In this document: positions 1 through 6,004 of the stretch, piece by piece
Layout of the letters: the number at the start of each line of letters is the position of its first letter
How positions within the stretch are numbered: the stretch's first letter is position 1
DNA from: JAGUYA01 sp043802425
GTDB taxonomy: Bacteria; Omnitrophota; Gorgyraeia; Gygaellales; Profunditerraquicolaceae
Length of the DNA stretch: 14,841 nt
Direction of reading: 5' to 3'
Assembly: GCA_043802425.1 (NCBI GenBank)
Contig: JAZDLA010000014.1
Location: 1 to 14,841, forward strand
Position numbers and translations under genes: made by a program
Notes under the pieces: model-generated
The model's input: the letters and a program-made list of their open reading frames with translations, nothing else
Told to the model about the DNA's origin: nothing
The model's database searches: none

Positions 1-388
1 TCTTGCCGTCAAATGCCGGAGTAAACTGCATGCTAAAGGTTTTTCCGTCAGCGCTTAAAAGCCCGGGGTCTAAATTCCAGTACTCGGTCTTGCCGTCGTA
101 GGTGACGCGCGCCCAGAGGTCAGAGAGCTGGCTGGCGAATAAAGTTCCGGCAGTAAAATTCACGCTGACCTGGCCTGTGGCATCAGTGGCGCCGGTTCCC
201 GGTAGCGTAGGCATGGCCACAGGTACATTTGCCGCATTGAGGAAACTGTTTCCCTGCAAAACCGGCATTTTATTCTTTTTTAATAAATCTTCCAGGTCTT
301 CAGCAAAGGCAGTTGCCCTTAAAATAAAAATTATCCCTAAAATTATTAAAAAACATCCCCTATTCATTTTTAATCTTTTTGCTCCCAT
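1..388 (-). CDS. Exported protein of unknown function, N-terminal part (runs off left edge)
   Basis: I do not recognise this protein. Reading the minus strand from the ATG at 388 gives an open frame of 129 codons with no stop before the window edge. The first residues (MGAKRLKMNRG) are basic and are followed by a hydrophobic stretch (CFLIILGIIFILRATAFA) ending in an Ala-x-Ala site before EDLEDLL. This is a Sec signal peptide, so the product is exported. The mature part begins with a short charged segment, then a Pro/Gly/Thr-rich linker, then a segment with alternating hydrophobic residues (around WARVTYDGKTEYW) that suggests a beta-rich surface or matrix domain. An alternative start is the internal ATG at 367 (MNRG), and the Shine-Dalgarno signals do not settle it: AGAGG lies 12 bases before 388 and GGGAG about 14 before 367. 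The gene lies just downstream of an intrinsic terminator and is therefore probably controlled by attenuation. Export is well supported; the function is unknown. Confidence 0.75.
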   Translation of the reverse strand, partial: MGAKRLKMNRGCFLIILGIIFILRATAFAEDLEDLLKKNKMPVLQGNSFLNAANVPVAMPTLPGTGATDATGQVSVNFTAGTLFASQLSDLWARVTYDGKTEYWNLDPGLLSADGKTFSMQFTPAFDGK

Positions 389-450
389 AAAATATTATAT
401 CCTCTTTACTTCTTTATGCTTAAGGGCGTAAAATAAACCAATACTGCGCT

Positions 451-493
451 AAAAAGAAAAAGCCGGACTGACCCCTTTTGTCAATCCGGCTTT
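451..493 (-). terminator. Intrinsic terminator in the leader of the exported-protein gene
   Basis: On the minus strand AAAGCCGGATTGAC (493-480) pairs over 14 bp, with one G-U pair, with GTCAGTCCGGCTTT (472-459) around a 7-base loop. It is followed directly by TTCTTTTT. This is a strong Rho-independent terminator. It lies about 65 bases before the start codon of the exported-protein gene and downstream of the promoter at 587-615, which is the position of an attenuator rather than of a gene end. Confidence 0.85.
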
Positions 494-557
494 CAAACTT
501 ACCGTGGCAATCCCGATCTCTCCTCCTTAATCTTACTTTATCGGAAAATGCCGGACT
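483..557 (-). promoter_or_regulatory. Attenuator-like leader RNA with antiterminator, class not recognised
   Basis: The 5' part of the leader contains AGTCCGGC (557-550), the same eight bases as the 3' arm of the terminator (469-462). It can therefore pair with the terminator's 5' arm GCCGGATT (490-483) and block terminator formation. The roughly 60 bases enclosed by this helix contain a second small helix, CCGAT (544-540) with ATCGG (517-513), and a purine-rich AAGGAGGAGAG loop. After that helix comes GGATTGCCACGG. This is the architecture of a metabolite- or protein-controlled attenuator. It does not match any riboswitch consensus I know; GGGATTGCC only vaguely recalls the 3' part of GEMM elements. 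Structure visible, ligand unknown. Confidence 0.5.
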
Positions 558-581
558 TGGAGATTATACCAAATTTCGTAA

Positions 582-606
582 CTTAAAGTATAACTTATAC
601 TTTAAG
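582..606. promoter_or_regulatory. Perfect 12-1-12 palindrome over the promoter, likely operator
   Basis: CTTAAAGTATAA (582-593) and TTATACTTTAAG (595-606) are perfect inverted copies around a single central base. The palindrome covers most of the promoter spacer and the whole -10 hexamer. This is the geometry of a repressor-dimer operator, and it could also extrude as a hairpin. No regulator gene in the window is an obvious partner. Confidence 0.55.
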
Positions 607-615
607 CTTTGTCAA
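587..615 (-). promoter_or_regulatory. Sigma-70 promoter of the exported-protein unit
   Basis: A consensus -35 box TTGACA (615-610) is separated by 17 bases from TATACT (592-587) on the minus strand. A second -10 with an extended TG motif (TGGTATAAT, hexamer 568-563) lies just downstream but lacks a convincing -35. Transcription would start near 580 or 556 and run into the attenuator leader. Confidence 0.7.
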
Positions 616-651
616 GGCTAAATTTTTTAGTTATCGTTCGGACTCTAAAAG

Positions 652-987
652 TTACTTATTGGGGTGGGTGTCTTTATATAACCATACTCTTCCTAACTCT
701 AGCAATCTATCCTCTTCTAAGCATACGCCTACACGTTTTAACGTCTCTTGGCCTGAATCTTGAGACCAAGCTACTTTACCTATAAGATGTATAGGTTCGT
801 GATGATCAGGAAGTTTAACCCATATCTGAAGAGGCGTTTTAGGCGGGATGTCTTCTTTGGTCAAAAAACCTACACCATTAGCGCTAATATCGACCATTTC
901 CCCATCGCCTACTTTATCATTAGAGGAGATTAGGAATTTTAAGGGGATTCTGATATTTATCCGCGCGAATATCCTACGCTCTACCAT
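652..987 (-). CDS. PilZ-domain protein, cyclic di-GMP receptor
   Basis: This 111-residue protein is a single stand-alone PilZ domain. The cyclic di-GMP-binding signature is complete: R5-x-x-x-R9 (RIFAR) near the N-terminus and D33-x-S35-x-x-G38 (DISANG), followed by the beta-barrel pattern GVGF and later GKVAW. Family knowledge says such domains bind cyclic di-GMP and act as adaptors for motility, pili, secretion or polysaccharide synthesis; the output partner cannot be read from this protein. It starts 17 bases after the stop of the unknown gene upstream, with GAGGGG 8 bases before the ATG, so the two genes form an operon. That operon is preceded by a GEMM-like riboswitch, which fits a cyclic di-GMP circuit. 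No clear terminator follows the stop codon. Confidence 0.88.
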   Translation of the reverse strand: MVERRIFARINIRIPLKFLISSNDKVGDGEMVDISANGVGFLTKEDIPPKTPLQIWVKLPDHHEPIHLIGKVAWSQDSGQETLKRVGVCLEEDRLLELGRVWLYKDTHPNK

Positions 988-1004
988 CTTGCCAGCCCCT
1001 CTCT

Positions 1005-1358
1005 CTAATACCCCTCTTCTTGGTTATATTTACCTGCGCCCTGCACAATAGCAGCAAGGCTTATCCTCAAAGAATGCATATAGAGGATAAGGAATAAACG
1101 CCCTTTATTTACGGCGTAGATACTTCCTTTTATCCGACAGAAAAACCTTTCTTCCTGCTCTTTAGTATTTTGTTTCTTCAAGACGTACAAATAAGGTAAA
1201 GGCCTGGACGCCTGCTTATCTTTAATCTCTTTTACTATACAAACAAAGTGGCGATGAATAATGCTACGCACACCATTTTTATCTACCATCTCGGAGCTAG
1301 CAAGTATCCTTCTATGTCTGTTTATTGAGGTAAGGTTTTTAAAAACCAGGTCGCGCAT
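1005..1358 (-). CDS. Small basic protein of unknown function, co-operonic with PilZ gene
   Basis: I do not recognise a named family. The start was moved to the ATG at 1358 (MRDLVFKN) because GGAGG lies 7 bases before it; the longer frame from 1376 would place that Shine-Dalgarno site inside the gene. The product is 117 residues, rich in Arg/Lys, with no signal peptide and no clear membrane helix. The blocks SSEMVDKNGVRSIIHRHFVC, PYLYVLKKQNTKEQ and ERFFCRIKGSIYAVN look structured, and there are only two cysteines (C40, C74). A mix of beta-like segments and a hydrophobic C-terminal part (LFLILYMHSLRISLAAI) suggests a small globular domain. It is the first gene after the GEMM-like leader and is followed by the PilZ gene, so a role in second-messenger signalling or its output is a reasonable inference, not shown. 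Confidence 0.7.
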   Translation of the reverse strand: MRDLVFKNLTSINRHRRILASSEMVDKNGVRSIIHRHFVCIVKEIKDKQASRPLPYLYVLKKQNTKEQEERFFCRIKGSIYAVNKGRLFLILYMHSLRISLAAIVQGAGKYNQEEGY

Positions 1359-1410
1359 TATGCTGCCTCCAGTCATACCATTACCAGTTATCTCTTTAAT
1401 GCTACCGGCT

Positions 1411-1474
1411 AAAATAAAGAAACCGGGTTGCCTAATAAATTTAGATTCCTCCTATTTCTTTCGGCAACCCGGTT
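1411..1474 (-). terminator. Switch hairpin/terminator of the GEMM-like leader
   Basis: On the minus strand AACCGGGTTGCC (1474-1463) is perfectly complementary over 12 bp to GGCAACCCGGTT (1432-1421), with a 30-base loop. It is followed by TCTTTATTTT (1420-1411). The 5' arm is also the conserved 3' part of the putative aptamer, so hairpin and folded aptamer exclude each other. If ligand binding holds the aptamer, the terminator cannot form and the operon is on. The U tract is interrupted, so it could act as a pause or a translational element instead. The loop carries an orphan AGGAGG not followed by a start codon. Confidence 0.65.
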
Positions 1475-1560
1475 ATCCCCTCTTTTAAAAGCCTCTTCTG
1501 GCTGGTGGGGGACCCTATAAGCTTTGCGCCCGTATTATTGATTATACGAGAGCTATTATC
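1463..1560 (-). promoter_or_regulatory. GEMM-like (cyclic di-GMP-I type) riboswitch aptamer
   Basis: The minus strand carries GGGCGCAAAGC followed by TATAGGGTC. It then has a stem TCCCC/GGGGA capped by an inner AGCC/GGCT hairpin, and then ATAACCGGGTTGCCGAAAG. The CGCAAAGC block and the CCGGGTTGCCGAA block in this order and spacing are hallmarks of GEMM-I riboswitches, which bind cyclic di-GMP or, in a subclass, cyclic GMP-AMP. A small hairpin CGTAT/ATACG precedes the CGCAAAGC block, where GEMM has its GNRA hairpin, but its loop is not GNRA. I could not identify the usual 5' P1 strand either. It may therefore be a divergent variant. The downstream PilZ gene supports the call. Confidence 0.58.
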
Positions 1561-1634
1561 GAGAAACAGTTCTCAATACTTTTATAAAGTTTTTCGAAAG
1601 AGCGGAAAAAATAACTTTACTGCTATTCTAAGAA

Positions 1635-1664
1635 AGTATAACATCTTAACTTACCTAATTTCAA
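1635..1664 (-). promoter_or_regulatory. Sigma-70 promoter of the riboswitch-PilZ operon
   Basis: TTGAAA (1664-1659) is spaced 18 bases from TATACT (1640-1635), which is preceded by TG one base upstream (extended -10, TGTTATACT). The start would lie near 1628, giving an untranslated leader of about 270 bases that contains the riboswitch. Two further hairpins occur in the leader before the aptamer: an AAAGTT/AACTTT arm pair and TTGAGAA/TTCTCGA. Confidence 0.6.
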
Positions 1665-1679
1665 GTGAATAAAGGGCTT

Positions 1680-1699
1680 ACAAGAAAGCGTTTTCTTGT
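1680..1699. repeat. Short inverted repeat just after plsY
   Basis: ACAAGAAA and TTTCTTGT form an 8-bp perfect stem around a 4-base loop, starting one base after the plsY stop codon. No U run follows on either strand, so it is not a classical terminator. It could protect or process the 3' end of the long operon transcript. Confidence 0.35.
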
Positions 1700-2341
1700 T
1701 TAATTGGGGGGTTTTTTTAAACTTAAGCGGGGTTCTTTACCCTGGAGGAGTCTTCTGAGATTATTCTTATGCCGCAGGATAATAAATAAAGCTAAAATAA
1801 TACTGGCGAATATTAAAATACCTGGCTCTTTAAATAAAATTACGAATATAGGTAGGCTTATACCTGCTACGATTGAAGCCAGGGAAACGATCCTGATCAA
1901 AAGAAATATTACTAGCCAAATGAAGGTTACCAACGCTAAAATTAACTTTAAACTCGCTATCTTAACTCCCAACCCCAATATTACGCCCAGGGTCGTAGCC
2001 ATACCCTTACCACCCTTAAACCCCAGAAACATCGTCCAATTATGACCGCAAATACAACTTAACCCCAAGAGAATACGCATTGCGGTATCCGGAATCACCG
2101 CCATTCTTAACACTATAAAATTACCTAAAAATACTACTACTAAAAAACCTTTGAGTATGTCTAAAATTAATACAGTTATCCCTACCCCCCTACCCAGAAC
2201 CCTTAGGGCATTAGTAGCACCGATATTGCCCGAACCGAATTGCCGGATGTCTATACCTTTTAAGAGACGGCCAAAAATATAAGCCGTCGGTATAGAACCG
2301 ATAAGATAACTAGCAAAGATTCCGAGAATTATCCAAAGCAT
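1700..2341 (-). CDS. plsY: Acyl-phosphate:glycerol-3-phosphate acyltransferase PlsY
   Basis: PlsY is the integral membrane enzyme that acylates sn-glycerol 3-phosphate with acyl-phosphate to give lysophosphatidic acid, the first step of phospholipid synthesis. The 213-residue sequence has the family motifs in order: YLIGSIP (12-18), GSGNIGATN (36-44), DILKG (61-65), GHNW (99-102) and FKGGKGMATTLG (108-119). About five to six hydrophobic segments cover the rest, and length is normal. The start overlaps the end of pgsA by 32 bases, an unusually long overlap, but the N-terminus matches the family and leaves no shorter choice; a purine-rich GAGGGGG about 14 bases upstream could serve for initiation. 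It ends the long operon, next to the phosphatidylglycerophosphate synthase gene, so two steps of membrane lipid synthesis are co-expressed. Confidence 0.95.
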   Translation of the reverse strand: MLWIILGIFASYLIGSIPTAYIFGRLLKGIDIRQFGSGNIGATNALRVLGRGVGITVLILDILKGFLVVVFLGNFIVLRMAVIPDTAMRILLGLSCICGHNWTMFLGFKGGKGMATTLGVILGLGVKIASLKLILALVTFIWLVIFLLIRIVSLASIVAGISLPIFVILFKEPGILIFASIILALFIILRHKNNLRRLLQGKEPRLSLKKPPN

Positions 2342-2873
2342 AGAGCGTCTTAAACCCCCTCTTTACATAATCTATACCTGATATAATGGTAAAAAATACC
2401 GCTACCCACCAAAACATAAAGGAAAATTTTATTTGTAAAAGCACTACTATTACTGAAGACATCTGAAAGGTAGTAGTAAGTTTACCCCACCTTGTAGGAG
2501 AGATATTAATATCCTGCCGGACAATATAAATTACCAAGGCACCTAGAAGTATGATTACATCCCTGCTGATCACAATTAAAATAACCCATAAAGGAAAATG
2601 CAGGGAAAATTCGCTCTTTGCCGAAAGACAGATAAAAGCACTCATCAAGAGTAGCTTATCTCCCAACGGGTCTAAAACTAACCCGGCCTTGGAATATTGC
2701 CGGGATTTCCTAGCAATATAGCCGTCGACAGCATCCGAGATAACCCCGAGAGTAAAAATACCCAAGGCAACAAATTTAAAATAGTTTCTTTCGGGAGAAT
2801 AATAGAGTAAGCTAGCGATAAAAAAGGGGACGCTTAAGATTCTAAAGGTAGAAATTTTATTGGCGAAATTCAT
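2310..2873 (-). CDS. pgsA: CDP-alcohol phosphatidyltransferase, probably PgsA
   Basis: The protein carries the full CDP-alcohol phosphatidyltransferase signature: D47-x2-D50-G51-x2-A54-R55-x8-G64-x3-D68-x3-D72 (DAVDGYIAR...GLVLDPLGD), the metal- and CDP-binding site. With about 187 residues and several membrane helices it is most likely CDP-diacylglycerol:glycerol-3-phosphate 3-phosphatidyltransferase, which makes phosphatidylglycerophosphate. A related head-group enzyme cannot be excluded by motif alone. I chose the ATG at 2873 (MNFANKISTFRI) over the longer frame from 2903. That ATG overlaps the lepB stop codon as ATGA, has AGGA 7 bases upstream, and gives the usual PgsA N-terminus (N-x-ISxFRI). 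It is sandwiched between lepB and plsY in the operon. Confidence 0.88.
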   Translation of the reverse strand: MNFANKISTFRILSVPFFIASLLYYSPERNYFKFVALGIFTLGVISDAVDGYIARKSRQYSKAGLVLDPLGDKLLLMSAFICLSAKSEFSLHFPLWVILIVISRDVIILLGALVIYIVRQDINISPTRWGKLTTTFQMSSVIVVLLQIKFSFMFWWVAVFFTIISGIDYVKRGFKTLYALDNSRNLC

Positions 2874-3451
2874 CTGATTATCCTGATACGCGGGGGCGGC
2901 CAATAAATAAGTATGGCCTTACCTAGTATATTTTTATGCGGCACAAATCCCCAGTATCGGCTATCCTGCGAAGAAGCAGAATTGTCTCCTAAAACAAAAA
3001 AGCTCTCCTTGGGGATCTGTGTCTTTTGCCCTTCCTGCGAGAATTCTCCGCGATTATAATAATACCTTTGGCTAAAAATATTATCCAGAATAGGCATATC
3101 GTTAATGTAAGCCGTTCCGTTTTTAATCTCTACCTTTTCGTCGGGTAAACCAACTAACCTCTTGATAAAGTCTTTTTTTGGATTTTCCGGGTAAATAAAC
3201 ACTATGACATCCCCCCTCTTAGGCTCTCTTAACCCCGGCAAGTTCCAATCGGTAAAAGGGATCTTAGCGCCATAGATAAACTTATTTACCAAAATTAAGT
3301 CTCCTTCTATAAGTGTCGGGCGCATGGACCCGGTAGGAATCTTAAATGCCTGAACTATAAAGGTGCGGATAAACATCGCCAGTATAAAAGCAACGATAAT
3401 TGATTCTGTCCACTCGCGAATTGCTGATTTTTTCTGCGCTTTTTGCGTCAT
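2870..3451 (-). CDS. lepB: Signal peptidase I
   Basis: LepB is the membrane-anchored serine protease that removes signal peptides from exported proteins. The 193-residue sequence has one N-terminal transmembrane helix (about 16-36). It is followed by the nucleophile motif PTGSMRPTL with Ser42, then KRGDVIVF, the general-base Lys97 in FIKRLVGLP, and the late motif GDNSASSQDSRYWGFVP. All catalytic elements are present, and the short single-anchor form is typical of many non-enteric bacteria. The start overlaps the lepA stop by four bases (ATGA), with GGAGG 10 bases upstream. The lepA-lepB pairing is a common bacterial arrangement, as in Escherichia coli. Confidence 0.95.
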   Translation of the reverse strand: MTQKAQKKSAIREWTESIIVAFILAMFIRTFIVQAFKIPTGSMRPTLIEGDLILVNKFIYGAKIPFTDWNLPGLREPKRGDVIVFIYPENPKKDFIKRLVGLPDEKVEIKNGTAYINDMPILDNIFSQRYYYNRGEFSQEGQKTQIPKESFFVLGDNSASSQDSRYWGFVPHKNILGKAILIYWPPPRIRIIR

Positions 3452-5244
3452 ATTTTCAATACCTCCAAAAATGCTTCCTGGGGAATCTCTACCTTGCCAA
3501 ATTGTTTACGGCGTTTCTTACCTTCCTTCTGGCCTTCCCAGAGTTTACGTTTACGCGTAATATCCCCGCCGTAACATTTAGCGGTAACGTGTTTACCGAC
3601 GGGTCTTATTTTCTCAGAGGCAATAATCTGCGAACCTACCTTTGCCTGAACACTCACTTCAAATAACTGCCGCGGAATCAAATCTTTAAGCCTAGCTACT
3701 AATGCATGCGCCTTATGGGTGGCCTTGTCTTTATGTATCAAGGAAGAAAAGGCATCACAAGTTATACCATTAAACATTACGTCCAGCTTTACTAAATTTG
3801 TAGGCAGGTAACCTTTAAATTCATAGTCCAGAGAACCATACCCTTTAGTAAGCGACTTCATCCGGTCGTAGAAATCAACGATGATTTCAGAAAGCGGTAT
3901 ATCAAAAATCAGCTTCACCCTGTCTGTGCCTAAATATTCACTGGATTTAAAGACGCCTCGCCTAGATTTGGTCATTTCGCAGACTGGATCTATTGAATCT
4001 ACTGGTATAATCATCAATAAACTTACATATGGTTCCTGCGCTTCTTGTATGTCTTGCGGGGTTGGAAATTTTGCCGGAGTATCTACGTCTATAACCTGGC
4101 CATCCCTCTTTCTTACCCTGTACACCACATTAGGCACAGTCAAAATCAGATTTAAATCGTATTCTCTTTCTAGGCGCTCCTGGACTATTTCCATATGCAA
4201 AAGCCCCAGGAACCCGCAGCGAAAACCTGAGCCGAAAGACTGGCTATTCTCCGGCTCAAATACAAAAGAGGCATCCGATAGCTTTAGCTTATCTATCGCA
4301 TCGCGTAAGCCGGGAAAATCACCGGGATTTACCGGATATACCCCACAGAATACTAACGGTTTTATGGTGCGGTAGCCAGGTAGGGATTCCTGACAGGGAT
4401 TTTTAAGGTCTGTTAAGGTATCCCCGATGATAATTTCCCTAGGGTCACGGATATTAGCGGTAAAATATCCTACTTCACCGCAGGTTAAGGTTTCGCTCTT
4501 GGAATATTTTAAATCTTTAAACACCCCCAGCTCTTCTATTTTATAGATCTTTTCTGAATGTATAAGTTTTATTTGCGTACGCGAGTCAATTTGACCATCT
4601 ACAACCCTGACAAAAACCACTACACCCTTGAAGGTATCAAAACGGCAATCAAAAATAAGGGCTTTCAACGCGTGCGTAACGTCACCGCTAGGCTCAGGTA
4701 TAACCTCTACAATTCTTTCCAATATCTCTTCGATACCCTTGCCTTCCTTGGCCGAAGCCAGAATAATCTCTTCCTCTTTAAATCCCAATACACCGGTAAT
4801 CTGCTCTTTAGTGCGGGGTATATCTACCTGCATCAGGTCAATTTTATTTATCACAGGTATAACTTTTAGTTTATTCTCCTGGGCAAGATAATAATTGGCT
4901 ACGGTCTGCGCTTCAATGCCCTGGCCTGCATCTATCACTAAAATTGCACCCTCGCAGGCAGCCAGAGACTTAGAAACTTCATAGGTGAAATCTACATGCC
5001 CAGGCGTATCGATAAGGTTTAAAACGTACTCTTTACCGTTATGGGCACGATACGATAGCCTCACCATCGAGGCCTTAATGGTTATGCCCCGCTCCCTCTC
5101 CAGATCCATATCATCAAGCAGCTGGTCGCGGCTATGCCTCTTATCTACCGCCCCGGTCAACTCCAATATCCTGTCCGCTAAAGTAGACTTACCGTGGTCA
5201 ATATGGGCAATAATACAAAAATTACGGATAAGGGATTTATCCAT
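3448..5244 (-). CDS. lepA: Elongation factor 4 (LepA), ribosomal back-translocating GTPase
   Basis: LepA is a translational GTPase that acts on stalled or mis-translocated ribosomes and in ribosome assembly. At 598 residues it has the usual length. GTPase motifs are intact: AHIDHGKST (13-21), RERGITIK in switch I (about 50-57), DTPGH (79-83) and NKID (133-136). EF-G-like domains follow (for example GFRCGFLGLLHMEI). The C-terminal LepA-specific domain ends in the diagnostic basic stretch RKRKLWEGQKEGKKRRKQFG, which separates it from EF-G and BipA. The start overlaps cmk by eight bases and lacks a strong Shine-Dalgarno site, so translation is probably coupled to cmk. Confidence 0.98.
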   Translation of the reverse strand: MDKSLIRNFCIIAHIDHGKSTLADRILELTGAVDKRHSRDQLLDDMDLERERGITIKASMVRLSYRAHNGKEYVLNLIDTPGHVDFTYEVSKSLAACEGAILVIDAGQGIEAQTVANYYLAQENKLKVIPVINKIDLMQVDIPRTKEQITGVLGFKEEEIILASAKEGKGIEEILERIVEVIPEPSGDVTHALKALIFDCRFDTFKGVVVFVRVVDGQIDSRTQIKLIHSEKIYKIEELGVFKDLKYSKSETLTCGEVGYFTANIRDPREIIIGDTLTDLKNPCQESLPGYRTIKPLVFCGVYPVNPGDFPGLRDAIDKLKLSDASFVFEPENSQSFGSGFRCGFLGLLHMEIVQERLEREYDLNLILTVPNVVYRVRKRDGQVIDVDTPAKFPTPQDIQEAQEPYVSLLMIIPVDSIDPVCEMTKSRRGVFKSSEYLGTDRVKLIFDIPLSEIIVDFYDRMKSLTKGYGSLDYEFKGYLPTNLVKLDVMFNGITCDAFSSLIHKDKATHKAHALVARLKDLIPRQLFEVSVQAKVGSQIIASEKIRPVGKHVTAKCYGGDITRKRKLWEGQKEGKKRRKQFGKVEIPQEAFLEVLKI

Positions 5245-5893
5245 GGATTTGTTTTAAGATATTATCTACGACGTCTTGGATAGTCATACGAGTAGTATCT
5301 ATGTAAATAGCGTCTTGGGCTTTTTTTAGTGGCGCAAATTCCCGGGTAGAATCAATGGTATCGCGATTACGCAGGTCAAACTCAACATCCTCAAGGGTAA
5401 TCTTTTGCCCTAATTCTTCTAACTCTTTGTGACGCCGCTTAGTCCGCTCCTGGAATTCGGCGTCAAGATAGAATTTTTTATCCGCATCCGGAAAGACCAC
5501 AGTGCCTATATCTCGTCCGTCTAAGATGCTATCGCTTAGCCTGCCTAATTTTCGCTGTAAGGCTAACATTACTTGCCTTACTTCCTTGATTTTAGCAATA
5601 TCGGAAACTAATCTGGTGATACGCGGCTGCCTAATTTCTCTAGTTACATCCTGGCCATCCAGCAATATCTTTAAAGAACCGTCCTGGTTATTAGTTAAAG
5701 CGATACTTGTGTTACGCGCCATTTCAATAACAACCAAATTATTGTCTATATCTATTTTTGTTTCCAAGGCCTTTAAGGTCAGCGCGCGGTACATTGCTCC
5801 GGTGTCGATATAAAGAAAGCCCAGTTTCTGGGCTGTTAACCTGGCGATGGTACTTTTACCTGCGCCGGCCGGACCGTCAATAGCAATAATCAT
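5237..5893 (-). CDS. cmk: Cytidylate kinase
   Basis: Cmk phosphorylates CMP and dCMP with ATP, feeding nucleic acid and CDP-lipid synthesis. The 218-residue protein shows the P-loop GPAGAGKST (7-15), the CMP-binding motif DTGAMYRA (30-37) and the later GRDIGTVVFPDADKKFYLDA-like block typical of the family, with RxKRR-type lid residues after it (ERTKRRHKEL). The start is fixed by the N-terminus (MIIAIDGPAG). AAAGG directly touches the ATG, so initiation may be weak. The gene begins 111 bases after tyrA, with two GC-rich hairpins in that gap, and overlaps lepA by eight bases. Confidence 0.96.
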   Translation of the reverse strand: MIIAIDGPAGAGKSTIARLTAQKLGFLYIDTGAMYRALTLKALETKIDIDNNLVVIEMARNTSIALTNNQDGSLKILLDGQDVTREIRQPRITRLVSDIAKIKEVRQVMLALQRKLGRLSDSILDGRDIGTVVFPDADKKFYLDAEFQERTKRRHKELEELGQKITLEDVEFDLRNRDTIDSTREFAPLKKAQDAIYIDTTRMTIQDVVDNILKQIHG

Positions 5894-5910
5894 CCTTTAT
5901 AGTCACTATT

Positions 5911-5995
5911 AGGGACACCCATTCTGCTAATCGGCAGGGTGTCCCCCCTTTAGCTGTCAAGGGGACATCCTTAGCTTTAGCTGGCTGGGTGTCCC
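5911..5995. repeat. Two tandem imperfect palindromes (REP-like), tyrA-cmk gap
   Basis: GGGACACCC (5912-5920) pairs with GGGTGTCCC (5937-5945). A second pair, GGGACATCC (5962-5970) with GGGTGTCCC (5987-5995), follows with one wobble position. An inner TGC/GCA hairpin lies in the first unit and CTTTAGCTG occurs twice. The element almost fills the gap. It resembles repetitive extragenic palindromes and is related by its GGGACA start to the element at 9010-9082. Confidence 0.6.
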
Positions 5996-6004
5996 TGAGA
6001 TTTG

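Noticed and set aside
102..431. Plus-strand open frame of 109 codons at the left edge
   Set aside because: It is antisense to the signal-peptide gene and its leader; the minus frame has a convincing signal peptide and upstream promoter.
502..526. AGGAGG followed by TTG-CCA-CGG-TAA as a three-codon leader peptide in the attenuator
   Set aside because: Spacing of 11 bases, a TTG start and such a short frame make chance more likely; no runs of regulatory codons are present.
1444..1453. AGGAGG in the switch-hairpin loop as the start of a leader peptide
   Set aside because: No start codon lies at a usable distance downstream; it is noted only as an orphan site.
3881..4375. Plus-strand open frame of 164 codons
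   Set aside because: It lies wholly antisense to lepA, has no family resemblance and no ribosome-binding context; lepA is unambiguous.
5911..5995. CRISPR array
   Set aside because: The repeats are inverted, few and of unequal spacing, without uniform spacers.
5894..6004. Rho-independent terminator after tyrA
   Set aside because: The hairpins are GC-rich but no U run follows on the minus strand.
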